NCBI GenBank assembly: GCA_902519215.1 | Contig: CABYIX010000008.1 | Span: 1-50,598, forward strand | DNA length: 50,598 nt | From: an uncultured Candidatus Actinomarina sp. | GTDB taxonomy: Bacteria > Actinomycetota > Acidimicrobiia > Actinomarinales > Actinomarinaceae | Direction: 5' to 3' | Shown: piece after piece, positions 31,129 to 39,660 of the stretch | How the letters are laid out: each line of letters begins with the position of its first letter | Position numbering within the stretch: the first letter of the stretch is position 1 | Program-made: the position numbers and the translations under genes | The notes under the pieces: generated by a model | Told to the model about the DNA's origin: nothing | The model's database searches: none | What the model saw: the letters and a program-made list of their open reading frames with translations, nothing else

Positions 31129-33780
31129 TTATTCGTAAGAGATGGCCTCTAGAATGTTCTGCCTTGATGCTCTAATTGCTGGGAGTATTGCAGCAACTAC
31201 ACCAGCAATAATAGATATACCGATCCAAAGAAATGTTTGAGAGATTGACACTGAAAAAACTGTGAATCCATCATCAGCTAAGGTTTGTATCAAACTCCAT
31301 GCAAAGAAGATTCCAAGACCCGTACCAAGAGCTGCTCCAAAGATAGCAATTATAGAAGATTCAATAAATATCATTCTTCTAATTTGTTTTCTGTATGTAC
31401 CAATCGCTCTCATAAGTCCAATTTCCCGAGTTCTCTCATATACCGACAAAGATAGTGTGTTGGTTATACCAAATAGTGCTACAAATATTGAAATAGATAG
31501 AAACCCATAGATAACATTTAGTAATAACTGGATTTGATTATTGGCTTCTTCCACTAAGCCATCTTCATCTCTTATTTCAACCCCTGGATATCCATCAACA
31601 ATAGAATTTATTTTCTCCTCAAGTTCAGGTGTTTTCTCATACACATTGAAATATAATTCTGTATCAAGTGACTCATCACTAAAGAATGAACTGTTTTCTA
31701 ATAAAACAAAAAATTCAGCTGGTGGTTGGGTTGTCCAATCAAAAATATAAGAGACGGTAAAGCCCTTTTCTCCCTCTTCAGGAATAGTTAGCAATACCTC
31801 ATCACCAACTGATAATCCCTCTCTTTCGGCTGTTTGTTTTAAGATTCCAATAGTATCTTTCTTTAAAAAGCCTTCTCTACTTCCTTCAATATCATCTGTT
31901 TTAACAAGATCAAATACCGTCTCGTCTACAGCACCTAAAATTAGAGGCCTTTGGTTATATCCGACTACAGTTGCTCTTGTTCGAGATAGTTTTGTCACTT
32001 CATCAAGCTCTAACAGCTCTTCTGATAAACCAGTGGGGATTCCAGGTGATGCAAAAACATTTGCGGCACTAACTTGATAATCAGCTAATATAACCTCGCT
32101 AATTAGAGTTTCTGCCTGTGCTTTAAAAGAGGTTGTAATTACATTAGCTAAAGAAATCAATGTTAGACCTATCATTAAAGCTGAGGCTGTAGACGCTGTT
32201 CTTCTTGGTGTTCTTTTAGAATTTTCTGTTGCTAATTTTCCTAAAATTCCAAATATTAAGTTATAAAATTTTTCAAATATAAAAACAAAAGGTTTTGTAA
32301 TTGATGGGGTTATAACTGATATACCAATAAAAATAATACCCGCGCCAAATCCTACTTGCTGAAGTGAGGAAAGGGTAGGGAGATCTAAAAATTCAAACAA
32401 AACGCCAAACAACATTCCAAAACCAATTGTTGATATGAGTGTTCCAAAAATTAACCTTATAAACAGTGACTTTCCTTTAGGAGTTGAGATACTGTCTCTT
32501 ATTGCTTCCATAGGACTTACTTGGGAAGCTTTTCTAGCAGGAAGTAGGGATGAAAGAATTGTTACTGTAACACCAATTGCTAATCCAACGAGTGCAGCTT
32601 CAGTTGTTAAAACCAAAGGTCCTTCAGGTAATCCGAATTCAAAATATTGCAAGCCCTCTTTAACTGCGACTGCAAGTCCAATACCAAGTCCAATTCCCAA
32701 ACCAGAACCAACAATTGACATAAAAAGAGATTCTGAAATAACAAGTCTATATATTTGTCTCTTAGATGTACCAAGTGCTCTAAGTAGGGATAGTTCTTTA
32801 GTTCTCTGTAAAAGAAGGATTCTGAATGTGTTCTGAATTATAAAAGCACCCACAAATATAGCTATTCCAGCAAAAACATTGAGAATTGTATTAAAGAAAT
32901 CGAGACCTTGCTTAATGGAGTCTGCCTGTTCTGCTGCCGCTTCTTGGGCATTAATTACATTTAAATTTTCACTATCAAGACTTGCTATTTGTTCTTTAAC
33001 TTCGTTTACATCGTAATTATTTTCAACAACAACATTAATTAAGTCGACTTTGCCTGTGGAATCTAGTAATTTTTGAGCAGTTGTAAAATCGAACAATGCA
33101 AATGTTGCACCTCCAGGTGATCCGACATTAGCAAATTCAGCAATTCCCGAAATTGTAAAAGTTGCAGGAGTTGCTCCGGCCAATACGGTCACTTTATCTC
33201 CAACTGCAAAGTCATGATTTTCAGCAGTAAGAACATCCATAACAACTTCTCTAATATTTGTTGGAGGTTTACCTTCAACTAGCGACCATTGGGCAGCATA
33301 GGGGTTGTTATCCCAAGCAGCTCCGAATGTAGGTGCAAATCCATTTTGAACTAATATTGTTTCTCTTGGACACTCTTCAGATAGAGAGTGACAATCTTTT
33401 CTGTCACCAAATTTAATATATTGTGCATACCCTAAAACGTCGCCCCAGGCAGCCTTGACACTAGGTAGGTTCTGAATTTCTTGAATTTTTTCATCTGGAA
33501 TTTTTTTTACTTCGAAAGAAACAGGACCTTGACCTCCGTCTCCACTAAAGCCTTGAGCAAAATCTTCTTGTATAGGTTGAACTACTAAATCAACACCTTC
33601 GTATATTCCAGTAAATAAATTATCAAATGCTGATTTGTTACTCTCGGAAAATATATTTGAAGCAATAATTACAGCTACACCAAGAATAATTGATGATGTT
33701 GTTAGAAAAATTCTAACTGGATAAGTCCTGAGGTTCTTCCAGGCTATAAGAAATAAGGGGCGTTTAGTAAATCCAAACAT
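31129..33780 (-). CDS. ABC transporter permease with two FtsX/MacB units
   Basis: An 883-residue protein with two repeats of the MacB/FtsX layout. Each has one N-terminal helix or helix pair, a large extracellular MacB_PCD-like domain (about 45-280 and 560-730), and FtsX permease helices (about 290-430 and 740-880). Conserved coupling segments are LLLQRTKELSLLRALGTSKRQ and VYERTREIGLMRAIGTYRKQ. Its stop-side neighbour is the M20 gene, and its start abuts the ATPase gene stop. Probably exports or extracts lipids or peptides by a mechanotransmission mechanism. Confidence 0.85.
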   Translation of the reverse strand: MFGFTKRPLFLIAWKNLRTYPVRIFLTTSSIILGVAVIIASNIFSESNKSAFDNLFTGIYEGVDLVVQPIQEDFAQGFSGDGGQGPVSFEVKKIPDEKIQEIQNLPSVKAAWGDVLGYAQYIKFGDRKDCHSLSEECPRETILVQNGFAPTFGAAWDNNPYAAQWSLVEGKPPTNIREVVMDVLTAENHDFAVGDKVTVLAGATPATFTISGIAEFANVGSPGGATFALFDFTTAQKLLDSTGKVDLINVVVENNYDVNEVKEQIASLDSENLNVINAQEAAAEQADSIKQGLDFFNTILNVFAGIAIFVGAFIIQNTFRILLLQRTKELSLLRALGTSKRQIYRLVISESLFMSIVGSGLGIGLGIGLAVAVKEGLQYFEFGLPEGPLVLTTEAALVGLAIGVTVTILSSLLPARKASQVSPMEAIRDSISTPKGKSLFIRLIFGTLISTIGFGMLFGVLFEFLDLPTLSSLQQVGFGAGIIFIGISVITPSITKPFVFIFEKFYNLIFGILGKLATENSKRTPRRTASTASALMIGLTLISLANVITTSFKAQAETLISEVILADYQVSAANVFASPGIPTGLSEELLELDEVTKLSRTRATVVGYNQRPLILGAVDETVFDLVKTDDIEGSREGFLKKDTIGILKQTAEREGLSVGDEVLLTIPEEGEKGFTVSYIFDWTTQPPAEFFVLLENSSFFSDESLDTELYFNVYEKTPELEEKINSIVDGYPGVEIRDEDGLVEEANNQIQLLLNVIYGFLSISIFVALFGITNTLSLSVYERTREIGLMRAIGTYRKQIRRMIFIESSIIAIFGAALGTGLGIFFAWSLIQTLADDGFTVFSVSISQTFLWIGISIIAGVVAAILPAIRASRQNILEAISYE

Positions 33781-34508
33781 TAGATGTCACTTAGAGCAGT
33801 GACCTCTGAAATAATCTCTTCTTGAGTTGGCTCTTCTAAATCGCTAGCTATCTTCCCATCCTTTAACATTACGACCCTGTTCGCAAATGAAGCAGCATAT
33901 GGATCGTGAGTTACCATAATTATTGTCTGGTTGAGCTCCTCAACAACTGACTTCATAAATACTAGAAGTTCTTTACTAGACTTCGAATCAAGATTTCCAG
34001 AAGGTTCATCGGCAAATATAACTTCTGGCTTTGTAGCCATAGCTCTTGCAGCGGCAACTCTTTGCTGTTGTCCACCCGATAGTTCATTTGGTCTGTGTGT
34101 CAATCTATCACTAATATCAACAGTCTCAACAACCTTTTTTACCCAATCCATGTCAGGTTTTTTTCCAGCAATAGATGCTGGCAGTGTAATGTTTTCCTCC
34201 GCTGTGAGAGTTGGGATAAGGTTGAAAGCTTGAAAGACAAACCCAAAACTATCTCTTCTAATTTTTGTTAACTGCTTATCGTTCAACGTTGATATGTCAC
34301 TGTCTTTCAGGTAAATTTGACCAGATGAAGGTCTGTCTAAGCCAGCCAAGCAATGCAGTAATGTTGATTTTCCAGATCCAGAAGGACCCATTATTGCAGT
34401 AAATTGCATTTCGTTAAAATTTATATTGATGTTGTCAAGAGCAGTAACACTTGTTTCTTTTTCTCCATATATTTTTGTTAAGTTGTTAGCACTAATTATT
34501 ACGTTCAT
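33780..34508 (-). CDS. ABC transporter ATP-binding protein, LolD/MacB type
   Basis: A 242-residue ATPase: Walker A GPSGSGKS (41-48), Q-loop FVFQAFNLIPTLTAEEN, signature LSGGQQQR (143-150), Walker B VIFADEPSGNLD, H-loop MVTHDP. The FQxFNLxPxLTxxEN and GNLD motifs are typical of the LolD/MacB/FtsE group that works with FtsX-type permeases, matching the permease gene that starts where this gene stops. Confidence 0.92.
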   Translation of the reverse strand: MNVIISANNLTKIYGEKETSVTALDNININFNEMQFTAIMGPSGSGKSTLLHCLAGLDRPSSGQIYLKDSDISTLNDKQLTKIRRDSFGFVFQAFNLIPTLTAEENITLPASIAGKKPDMDWVKKVVETVDISDRLTHRPNELSGGQQQRVAAARAMATKPEVIFADEPSGNLDSKSSKELLVFMKSVVEELNQTIIMVTHDPYAASFANRVVMLKDGKIASDLEEPTQEEIISEVTALSDI

Positions 34509-34584
34509 GAATTCAATATTAGGATGTACTAAAAAATACTGTTACTTGATAAATATCAGTTAACAAAATTTTTACATATCTCAC

Positions 34585-34614
34585 TTTACTTTCTGATTTC
34601 AATTTGTTTATATT
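34585..34614 (+). promoter_or_regulatory. Candidate promoter of the small RNA
   Basis: -35-like TTTACT (34585-34590), 18 bp, -10 TATATT (34609-34614). It lies just upstream of the hairpin at 34631. Confidence 0.4.
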
Positions 34615-34620
34615 GTCTTA

Positions 34621-34713
34621 TGTACAAAGTAAATAACTGGAACTGGTGGTCTCTACGTATGTAGGTGCTCAGTTTTTGTTATTTAGTTGAACCGGGCACC
34701 GCCCGGTTTTTTT
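34621..34713 (+). ncRNA. Probable small structured RNA with intrinsic terminator
   Basis: About 90 nt. A long hairpin is built from AAATAAC (34631-34637) pairing with GTTATTT (34678-34684), AACTG (34641-34645) with CAGTT (34670-34674), and CTAC-GTAT-GTAG at the tip (34653-34664). It is followed by the terminator stem at 34690-34708 and a T-run. No gene follows on this strand, so it looks stand-alone rather than a riboswitch. Not recognised as 6S, SRP, tmRNA or 6C. The 5' end is estimated. Confidence 0.55.
34690..34713 (+). terminator. Rho-independent terminator of the small RNA
   Basis: AACCGGGC (34690-34697), loop ACC, GCCCGGTT (34701-34708), then a run of T. GC-rich in a very AT-rich background. 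Confidence 0.9.
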
Positions 34714-34781
34714 ATTTGAAATTGTCACTGAAATTAAAACTCCGGGCCAAACCCAGATTAATTTTGAATTTATTTTAAAAA

Positions 34782-34934
34782 CTATTCTTCTTCTAGGGTC
34801 TTTTTCCAATCATATTTATAATTTTCTGGGTGTTTTCTCATATCGTATTTTGACCATAACTGAAAAACAGCTGCTCCTATTACAAGAACAATACCAATTA
34901 CAATTTCCCAATTTGAACCTTCGTCGTAAAACAT
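34782..34934 (-). CDS. 50-residue single-pass membrane protein
   Basis: A short ORF with a polar N-terminus (MFYDEGSNW), one hydrophobic helix (EIVIGIVLVIGAAVFQLW) and a charged C-terminal tail ending KKTLEEE. The layout is what a real small membrane protein shows. It follows znuB by 17 nt on the same strand and may be part of the zinc operon, though the ribosome-binding site is weak. Confidence 0.55.
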   Translation of the reverse strand: MFYDEGSNWEIVIGIVLVIGAAVFQLWSKYDMRKHPENYKYDWKKTLEEE

Positions 34935-34951
34935 ACTTTTATAATAATATT

Positions 34952-35794
34952 TTAAGAGATGGTAACCGTAGCTAGAGAGCCTTTTTTAGATACTTTATTA
35001 AATATAAAACTTAGTACAAATATTCCTGTAGCAACTAATGACATTGATGGCCCGGAGGGGAGATTTAAAAAATATGAAAGGTAAAGTCCCGTAATAGAAG
35101 AAATGACACCAAAAAATATACTTACTTTTATAGAAGTAACGAATGTATCAGTCACCAACTTTGCAGCAGCTGCTGGAATAATGAGCATACTAAGTACCAA
35201 AATAACTCCAACTGTCTGCAGCGAACCAACGATAGCAATTGATAATAAAATTAAAAACAAATAATTTAAAAATGTAGTATTAAGTCCTTTTACTTCAGCA
35301 CCAATTGGGTCAAAAGAATAAAATAACAGTTGCTTAAAATAAACAATTACCACCAAAAGCACTATTAATAACAGGCTGATGACAATATAAACGTCAGATG
35401 TACTCACGGCAAGTATTTGGCCGAACAGCAAGTCTTCTAAATTTATTGTGACCTCTAATAAAGAGATGAGTACAAAGCCTAAGGCAAAAAAAGAGGAGAA
35501 GATTATTCCAATTGCTGTATCTTCCCCTATATTTGTATTTTTTATAATTAGGCCAAGAAAGATTGCAATTAAGATTGCTGCGGGTACTCCTAACTCAGAT
35601 ATACTAAATCCTAAAAAAACTCCAACAGCGATTATGGGAAGCGTTGCGTGTGCTATAGCATCAGCCATAAAACCCATATTTCTGTTGATTGCAAATGGCC
35701 CTAGAATTGAAAGCATAGCTCCTGAAGCAAATGCAGTAACTAATGACCTAATCATAAAATCATATTTTAAAGGATCTAAAATTAGCTCAATCAT
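34952..35794 (-). CDS. Zinc/manganese ABC transporter permease (ZnuB-like)
   Basis: About 280 residues with eight or nine helices of the ABC-3 metal permease family. Landmarks are LVTAFASGAMLSILGPFAI, MADAIAHATLPIIAVGVFLG, and LQTVGVILVLSMLIIPAAAA with the metal-permease signature. I use the ATG at 35794, which overlaps the ATPase stop by 8 nt. A longer frame to 35857 is inside the ATPase gene. Part of the znuA-znuC-znuB operon under the Zur-type operators. Confidence 0.88.
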   Translation of the reverse strand: MIELILDPLKYDFMIRSLVTAFASGAMLSILGPFAINRNMGFMADAIAHATLPIIAVGVFLGFSISELGVPAAILIAIFLGLIIKNTNIGEDTAIGIIFSSFFALGFVLISLLEVTINLEDLLFGQILAVSTSDVYIVISLLLIVLLVVIVYFKQLLFYSFDPIGAEVKGLNTTFLNYLFLILLSIAIVGSLQTVGVILVLSMLIIPAAAAKLVTDTFVTSIKVSIFFGVISSITGLYLSYFLNLPSGPSMSLVATGIFVLSFIFNKVSKKGSLATVTIS

Positions 35795-36581
35795 TACTGT
35801 TGTTTCCCTCTGTTTTAAAATGAGATTTATTATTAAAGAGTTCAGAATGTGAACCATACATCTCTTTAATAACTTCAGGCGTTAAGACTTCAGATGGATC
35901 TCCATATGCGCAACAGTGCGTATTTAAACACAAAACCTCATCGAATTTTTCTTCAAGATTATTCACATCATGAGTAGCAATCAATATAGTTTTACCGTCT
36001 AGGTTGATACTGTTTATCAATTGCATTATGTCTTCCTGAGCACCAATGTCAACAGCACTAAAAGCTTCATCTAATAATAAAATTTCAGAATCTTGTGCCA
36101 ACGCTCTGGCGATTAAAACTCTCTGAAGTTGTCCTCCAGATAAGCTTTTTATATTGTTATTAATTTTTTCTTCTAAACCCACATCTTGTAATGCTTTTTT
36201 AATTTTGTCGTTAACTTGTTTTCTGTTACGTAAGCTAGAAAGTTTTTTAGTGGTTATGCCCATTTCAACGACCTGCTTAACTGATAATGGAAAATTCCAA
36301 TTAATTAAATCTTTTTGTGGAACATAGCTAACCTTACCTTTTGCTTCCTCGGGAGTACTTCCCTCTATAGTCAAAGAGCCTTCAGTGAGAGGAATTAGTC
36401 CAGCCAGTGCGTTAAATAGTGTGGATTTGCCCCCTCCGTTTGGTCCAACAACTGCTACTTTCTTCCCTCTGTTTATGGAAAAGTTTACACTTTCTAGAGC
36501 TGGTGAACTTCCAAAATGTACGCAACACCCATCTGAAATTATCAGAGGAATGTTCAAGCTATTTTTTTCTTTAGTATTCAT
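35787..36581 (-). CDS. Zinc/manganese ABC transporter ATPase (ZnuC-like)
   Basis: A 264-residue ATPase: Walker A GPNGGGKST, signature LSGGQLQR, Walker B ILLLDEAFSAVD, H-loop ATHDVNN. VSYVPQKDLINWNFPLSVKQ is typical of metal ABC-3 ATPases. The C-terminal tail contains NTHCCAYGDPSEVLTPE, the usual 'LN....GpP.evLT' ending of the family. Between znuA (44 nt upstream) and znuB (overlapping). Confidence 0.9.
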   Translation of the reverse strand: MNTKEKNSLNIPLIISDGCCVHFGSSPALESVNFSINRGKKVAVVGPNGGGKSTLFNALAGLIPLTEGSLTIEGSTPEEAKGKVSYVPQKDLINWNFPLSVKQVVEMGITTKKLSSLRNRKQVNDKIKKALQDVGLEEKINNNIKSLSGGQLQRVLIARALAQDSEILLLDEAFSAVDIGAQEDIMQLINSINLDGKTILIATHDVNNLEEKFDEVLCLNTHCCAYGDPSEVLTPEVIKEMYGSHSELFNNKSHFKTEGNNSND

Positions 36582-36625
36582 TAAGATACCTCTCTTTAAG
36601 TTGACGAAGGTTATCTATAATTAAC

Positions 36626-37627
36626 CTAATCAGTATTTGTTAGGTTCTCTACTATTAATTCAACAGCTTCAAATAAAAAATCGGGATAGGATTGTCCTTC
36701 TTTTAAAGTTTCAACCCACAATCCTTCAACTGCTTTTATTCCAGTTTCTGCAACAATTGTATCCGCATACACAGAAGGAGCTTCTGCTTCAATAAAGATA
36801 ACTTTTACATTGTTGTCCTCAATTACATCAATGACACCAACAAGTTGTGATGGTGATATTTCATTGGCTGAATCTACACTTGGAATTATTGTTGATAATA
36901 CTTCAAGTCCGAATTTGGCCTCAAGATAGCCTAGAGACTCATGTGTTGTTATCAGTTTTCTGTTTTGAGAAGGTATTGTAGAAATTAATTCAGACACTTG
37001 ACTAACTAAACCTTTTAGTTCGGTCACATAAGCTTTGCCTGCTGTCTCATAGTCAGAAGCATTACTTGGATCAAACTCTACTAATTTGCTTTCAATATAT
37101 TCAGCTGCATAGGAAACTCGATTTGGGTCAAACCAAAAGTGAGGGTCATAAGCTCCGTGGTCATGACCTTCGTGGTCATCATGTCCTTCTTCGTCGTGGT
37201 CATCATGTCCTTCTTCGTCGTGGTCATCATGTCCTTCTTCTTTGAATTCAATAGGAAATACATTTTCACCAACTTCTGCCAAAACCTCTGAACTACATGC
37301 AGAATTTTCTAGAAGTTTTACTAATGCACTAGGCTCATATCTTAATCCTGTATAGAAAACAAGATCTGCGTCTGCTATTTTTCCTGCATCCTGTGGAGAG
37401 GGGTCATAATTATGAGGGTCTACTTCTGCAGGCATTATAACTGTAAGATTAATATTGTCTCCACCAACTTGGCTTACAAACTCACCAATCATTGGTGTTG
37501 TAGCAACAACATTAATTTCTCTACCATCTATTGCTGGACAACCAGCTTCTGAACTGCCACCAGAACATGCTACTAAAACTAATGAGAGGGTTAAAATAGC
37601 GAATTTAAATCTTGGTTTATTATTCAA
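36626..37627 (-). CDS. Zinc-binding lipoprotein of ABC transporter (ZnuA-like)
   Basis: A 333-residue cluster A-I solute-binding lipoprotein. Lipobox LVLVAC has the Cys at 21. INVVATTPMIGEFV starts the mature domain, PAEVDPHNYDPSPQD has the first His ligand, and a His/Asp-rich loop of about 25 residues (DDHDEEGH repeats) is followed by DPHFWFDP, THESLGYLEAKFGL and FIEAEAP. The His loop is a zinc-family mark. Starts at TTG (37627) 4 nt after AAGGAG. Two Zur-like operators lie 24-83 bp upstream. Confidence 0.92.
   Translation of the reverse strand: MNNKPRFKFAILTLSLVLVACSGGSSEAGCPAIDGREINVVATTPMIGEFVSQVGGDNINLTVIMPAEVDPHNYDPSPQDAGKIADADLVFYTGLRYEPSALVKLLENSACSSEVLAEVGENVFPIEFKEEGHDDHDEEGHDDHDEEGHDDHEGHDHGAYDPHFWFDPNRVSYAAEYIESKLVEFDPSNASDYETAGKAYVTELKGLVSQVSELISTIPSQNRKLITTHESLGYLEAKFGLEVLSTIIPSVDSANEISPSQLVGVIDVIEDNNVKVIFIEAEAPSVYADTIVAETGIKAVEGLWVETLKEGQSYPDFLFEAVELIVENLTNTD
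37177..37240 (-). repeat. 24-bp tandem repeat in the His-rich loop of ZnuA
   Basis: Exact 24-bp units at 37177-37200 and 37201-37224, with a 16-bp partial third copy. Each unit encodes eight residues of the DDHDEEGH type. Copy number could vary between strains. Confidence 0.9.
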
Positions 37628-37650
37628 TATTCTCCTTAATGTTTATCAAT

Positions 37651-37671
37651 AAATGAGATTAAGTCTCATTT
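37651..37671. promoter_or_regulatory. Zur-type operator 1
   Basis: Inverted repeat AAATGAGA - 5 bp - TCTCATTT, 24 bp from the znuA start. The same half sites recur at 37690-37710. The position in the divergent znuA/zur promoter region fits zinc-dependent repression of both. Confidence 0.8.
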
Positions 37672-37689
37672 ATTTTATTGTCAAGTATT

Positions 37690-37710
37690 AAATGAGAATT
37701 TATCTCATTT
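37690..37710. promoter_or_regulatory. Zur-type operator 2
   Basis: Inverted repeat AAATGAGA - 5 bp - TCTCATTT, 29 bp upstream of the Fur-family start. Half sites identical to operator 1; centres 39 bp apart, close to four helical turns. Confidence 0.8.
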
Positions 37711-37738
37711 TTTTAAAGTGTTTTATTATAATTATTTC

Positions 37739-38176
37739 ATGTCAGAAATTTCAAAGCAGATATTATCAGATCATAAAGTTTCGATAACAAACCCCAGGAT
37801 TTTAGTTTTAGAAGCCCTCCTTGATAGTAAGAATCCTCTCACAGTTGATGAGCTTCAATCAAAGCTTTCAGGTAGTGTGGCTAAATCTACCTTATACAGA
37901 GTTTTGAATGACTTAAAGAAAATAAAAATTTTACATGAGTTTACTACTCCTGATAATTCAACTGTTGTTGAGCTTTTACTTGAAGACCACTCCCATCATC
38001 ACCATTTATTTTGTAGCGATTGTGGTGAGATTATAGATGTGGAAATGAGCGGTGAGTTTGAAAATCTTCTAGATAAAGAAATTAAAAAAATTGAGAAACA
38101 GTTTAATTTTGTAATCCAAGATCACAGAGTTGAAATGTTTGGTGTCTGCACAGATCAATGTGCTAATTGCAAGTAG
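37739..38176 (+). CDS. zur: Fur-family metal-dependent repressor, probably Zur
   Basis: A 145-residue protein: winged helix (TNPRILVLEALL...STLYRVLNDLKKIKILHEF), His-rich metal segment LEDHSHHHHLF, and two Cys pairs (C92/C95 and C137, C141, C144) for the structural zinc. Starts at the ATG at 37739 (a longer frame begins at 37718). Divergent from znuA with two matching palindromes between them, so a zinc-sensing repressor of the transporter and of itself is the simplest reading. Mn or Fe sensing cannot be excluded. Confidence 0.88.
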   Translation: MSEISKQILSDHKVSITNPRILVLEALLDSKNPLTVDELQSKLSGSVAKSTLYRVLNDLKKIKILHEFTTPDNSTVVELLLEDHSHHHHLFCSDCGEIIDVEMSGEFENLLDKEIKKIEKQFNFVIQDHRVEMFGVCTDQCANCK

Positions 38177-38177
38177 G

Positions 38178-38357
38178 TTAAAAGATTATTGCTATTAAGT
38201 TAGCGTTAAGCAACATAGACTGAATGCCCTCAAAGGTGTGAAAAGCTTCTAAGGGTGCTCTTAGTGGTATCGTCATTACCTCATCTGTAATAGTATCTTT
38301 AACCGCAAGAGCAGTGTCTATGTAATCTTTATCAATAATATTGCAAACAACACACAT
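38178..38357 (-). CDS. 59-residue protein with N-terminal CVVC motif
   Basis: A short ORF starting MCVVCNIIDKDY, with evenly mixed polar and hydrophobic residues and ending in LIAIIF. The CxxC at positions 2 and 5 is unusual. It fills a 236-bp gap and is tail-to-tail with zur, 2 bp apart. No ribosome-binding site is evident; it could be leaderless. Unknown, moderately supported. Confidence 0.4.
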   Translation of the reverse strand: MCVVCNIIDKDYIDTALAVKDTITDEVMTIPLRAPLEAFHTFEGIQSMLLNANLIAIIF

Positions 38358-38420
38358 AATGTAAGTTTAATTATATATTGGTTTTTAACAATAAGAAGTT
38401 ACTAAGGAGCATTGTTGTTA

Positions 38421-39656
38421 ATGAAAATTTCTCCAAGGCTTAGTCATGGAATAATTAATGTTGGTGATTTACCAATTCCATTTGATATGGTCTTAAACTC
38501 AGCTGTCTTGGTAGTCGTTGTAACATTTGTTTTTCTAAAAATCTCATGGAAAGAGTCAATATTAACTTCACAAGAAACTCTGTTTTCAACAAAGCAGTCT
38601 TTACTAGGTAAGGTTTTCGGGTTTATAATTCTTCTTTTACTAACTGTCCCCGGTTTAGTAAACAATGAATCGGCTAAAACATCTATTACACCTCTAATTT
38701 TATGGATATTTTTGTGGATTGCTGTGCCTGTGCTTGGTCTTATTTTTGGAGACCTTTATGCAAAATTTAATCCTCTTGCACTCATTGTGAATCGTGAGGG
38801 GGTTTCACGCAATGTATACTTTGCCTCATTTTTGTTTCTTTGCTTAACGTGGTTTGAACTTGTATGGAATAAACCCGGAAATCCAAGACATATAGGTATT
38901 GTTTTCTTAATTTTGCTTGTGGTGGTGTCTGTGGTCCAGAGGTTTTATAACAAAACCGTAATTGAAGTAGACCCCCTGTTGTTACTACATCACCTGTATA
39001 GCAAAATGCGAATAACAAATAGTAAACCTGTATTTAGAACACTACTAAATAACATCTCAAATCTTGCCCAACTAAAAGGTATGGAATACTTTATATTGCT
39101 TATGATTGGCACCGTTACCTACGACGGCCTACGAGAGACAACTTTTTGGTTTGAATTATTTGGATCTCAAACATATGAAACATCATTTTCTACAGTTGCT
39201 TTTTTATTAATGAATCTTTTGATAATAGTGTTCTATAGATTTGCATGCTATTTTGCTATACGAGTGAGTGGTGAAGATTTAAACCTAAACGAGATTTCTC
39301 TTAAATTTGGACACACAATGCTTCCAATTGCTTTTGCATATCATGTGACACATTATTTAAGCTTACTTTTGTTTGAATTTCAAACTGTTGTTTATAGATT
39401 GAATGATCCACTTGGTTTTGGATGGAATTTATTTAATGTGCAGGAACCCGAAGTAAATTATTTCTTAGAACCCATTGCTCTTTGGACAATAATGGTCATT
39501 GTTACGCTTGCAGGCCATATGTTAAGTGTTGTTTTAGCACATGATTTGTCAGTAAAATTATTTGGACATCAAAAAAGTGATAAGACTCAGTATGTATTTC
39601 TATTTATAACAGTAGCTTTAACACTTCAAGCATTGTTTGTACTAAGCGTCGCTTAG
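38421..39656 (+). CDS. Polytopic membrane protein of the 'fenitrothion hydrolase' type
   Basis: About 411 residues with 10-12 hydrophobic helices. The start has SHGIINVGDLPIPFDMVLNS, corresponding to the HGI...DLPxP motif at the N-terminus of actinobacterial proteins annotated as fenitrothion hydrolase. A YHVTHYLSLL motif and GHMLSVVLAHD late in the chain could provide His ligands. The ATG at 38421 lies 11 nt after AAGGAG; two TTG codons upstream are less likely. The hydrolase name in databases is doubtful; a transport or redox role is as likely. Confidence 0.7.
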   Translation: MKISPRLSHGIINVGDLPIPFDMVLNSAVLVVVVTFVFLKISWKESILTSQETLFSTKQSLLGKVFGFIILLLLTVPGLVNNESAKTSITPLILWIFLWIAVPVLGLIFGDLYAKFNPLALIVNREGVSRNVYFASFLFLCLTWFELVWNKPGNPRHIGIVFLILLVVVSVVQRFYNKTVIEVDPLLLLHHLYSKMRITNSKPVFRTLLNNISNLAQLKGMEYFILLMIGTVTYDGLRETTFWFELFGSQTYETSFSTVAFLLMNLLIIVFYRFACYFAIRVSGEDLNLNEISLKFGHTMLPIAFAYHVTHYLSLLLFEFQTVVYRLNDPLGFGWNLFNVQEPEVNYFLEPIALWTIMVIVTLAGHMLSVVLAHDLSVKLFGHQKSDKTQYVFLFITVALTLQALFVLSVA

Positions 39657-39660
39657 ATAC

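Noticed and set aside
37081-37272. A second ORF opposite frame to ZnuA rich in MMTTTKKD repeats
   Set aside because: It is the shifted reading of the 24-bp His-loop repeat inside znuA.
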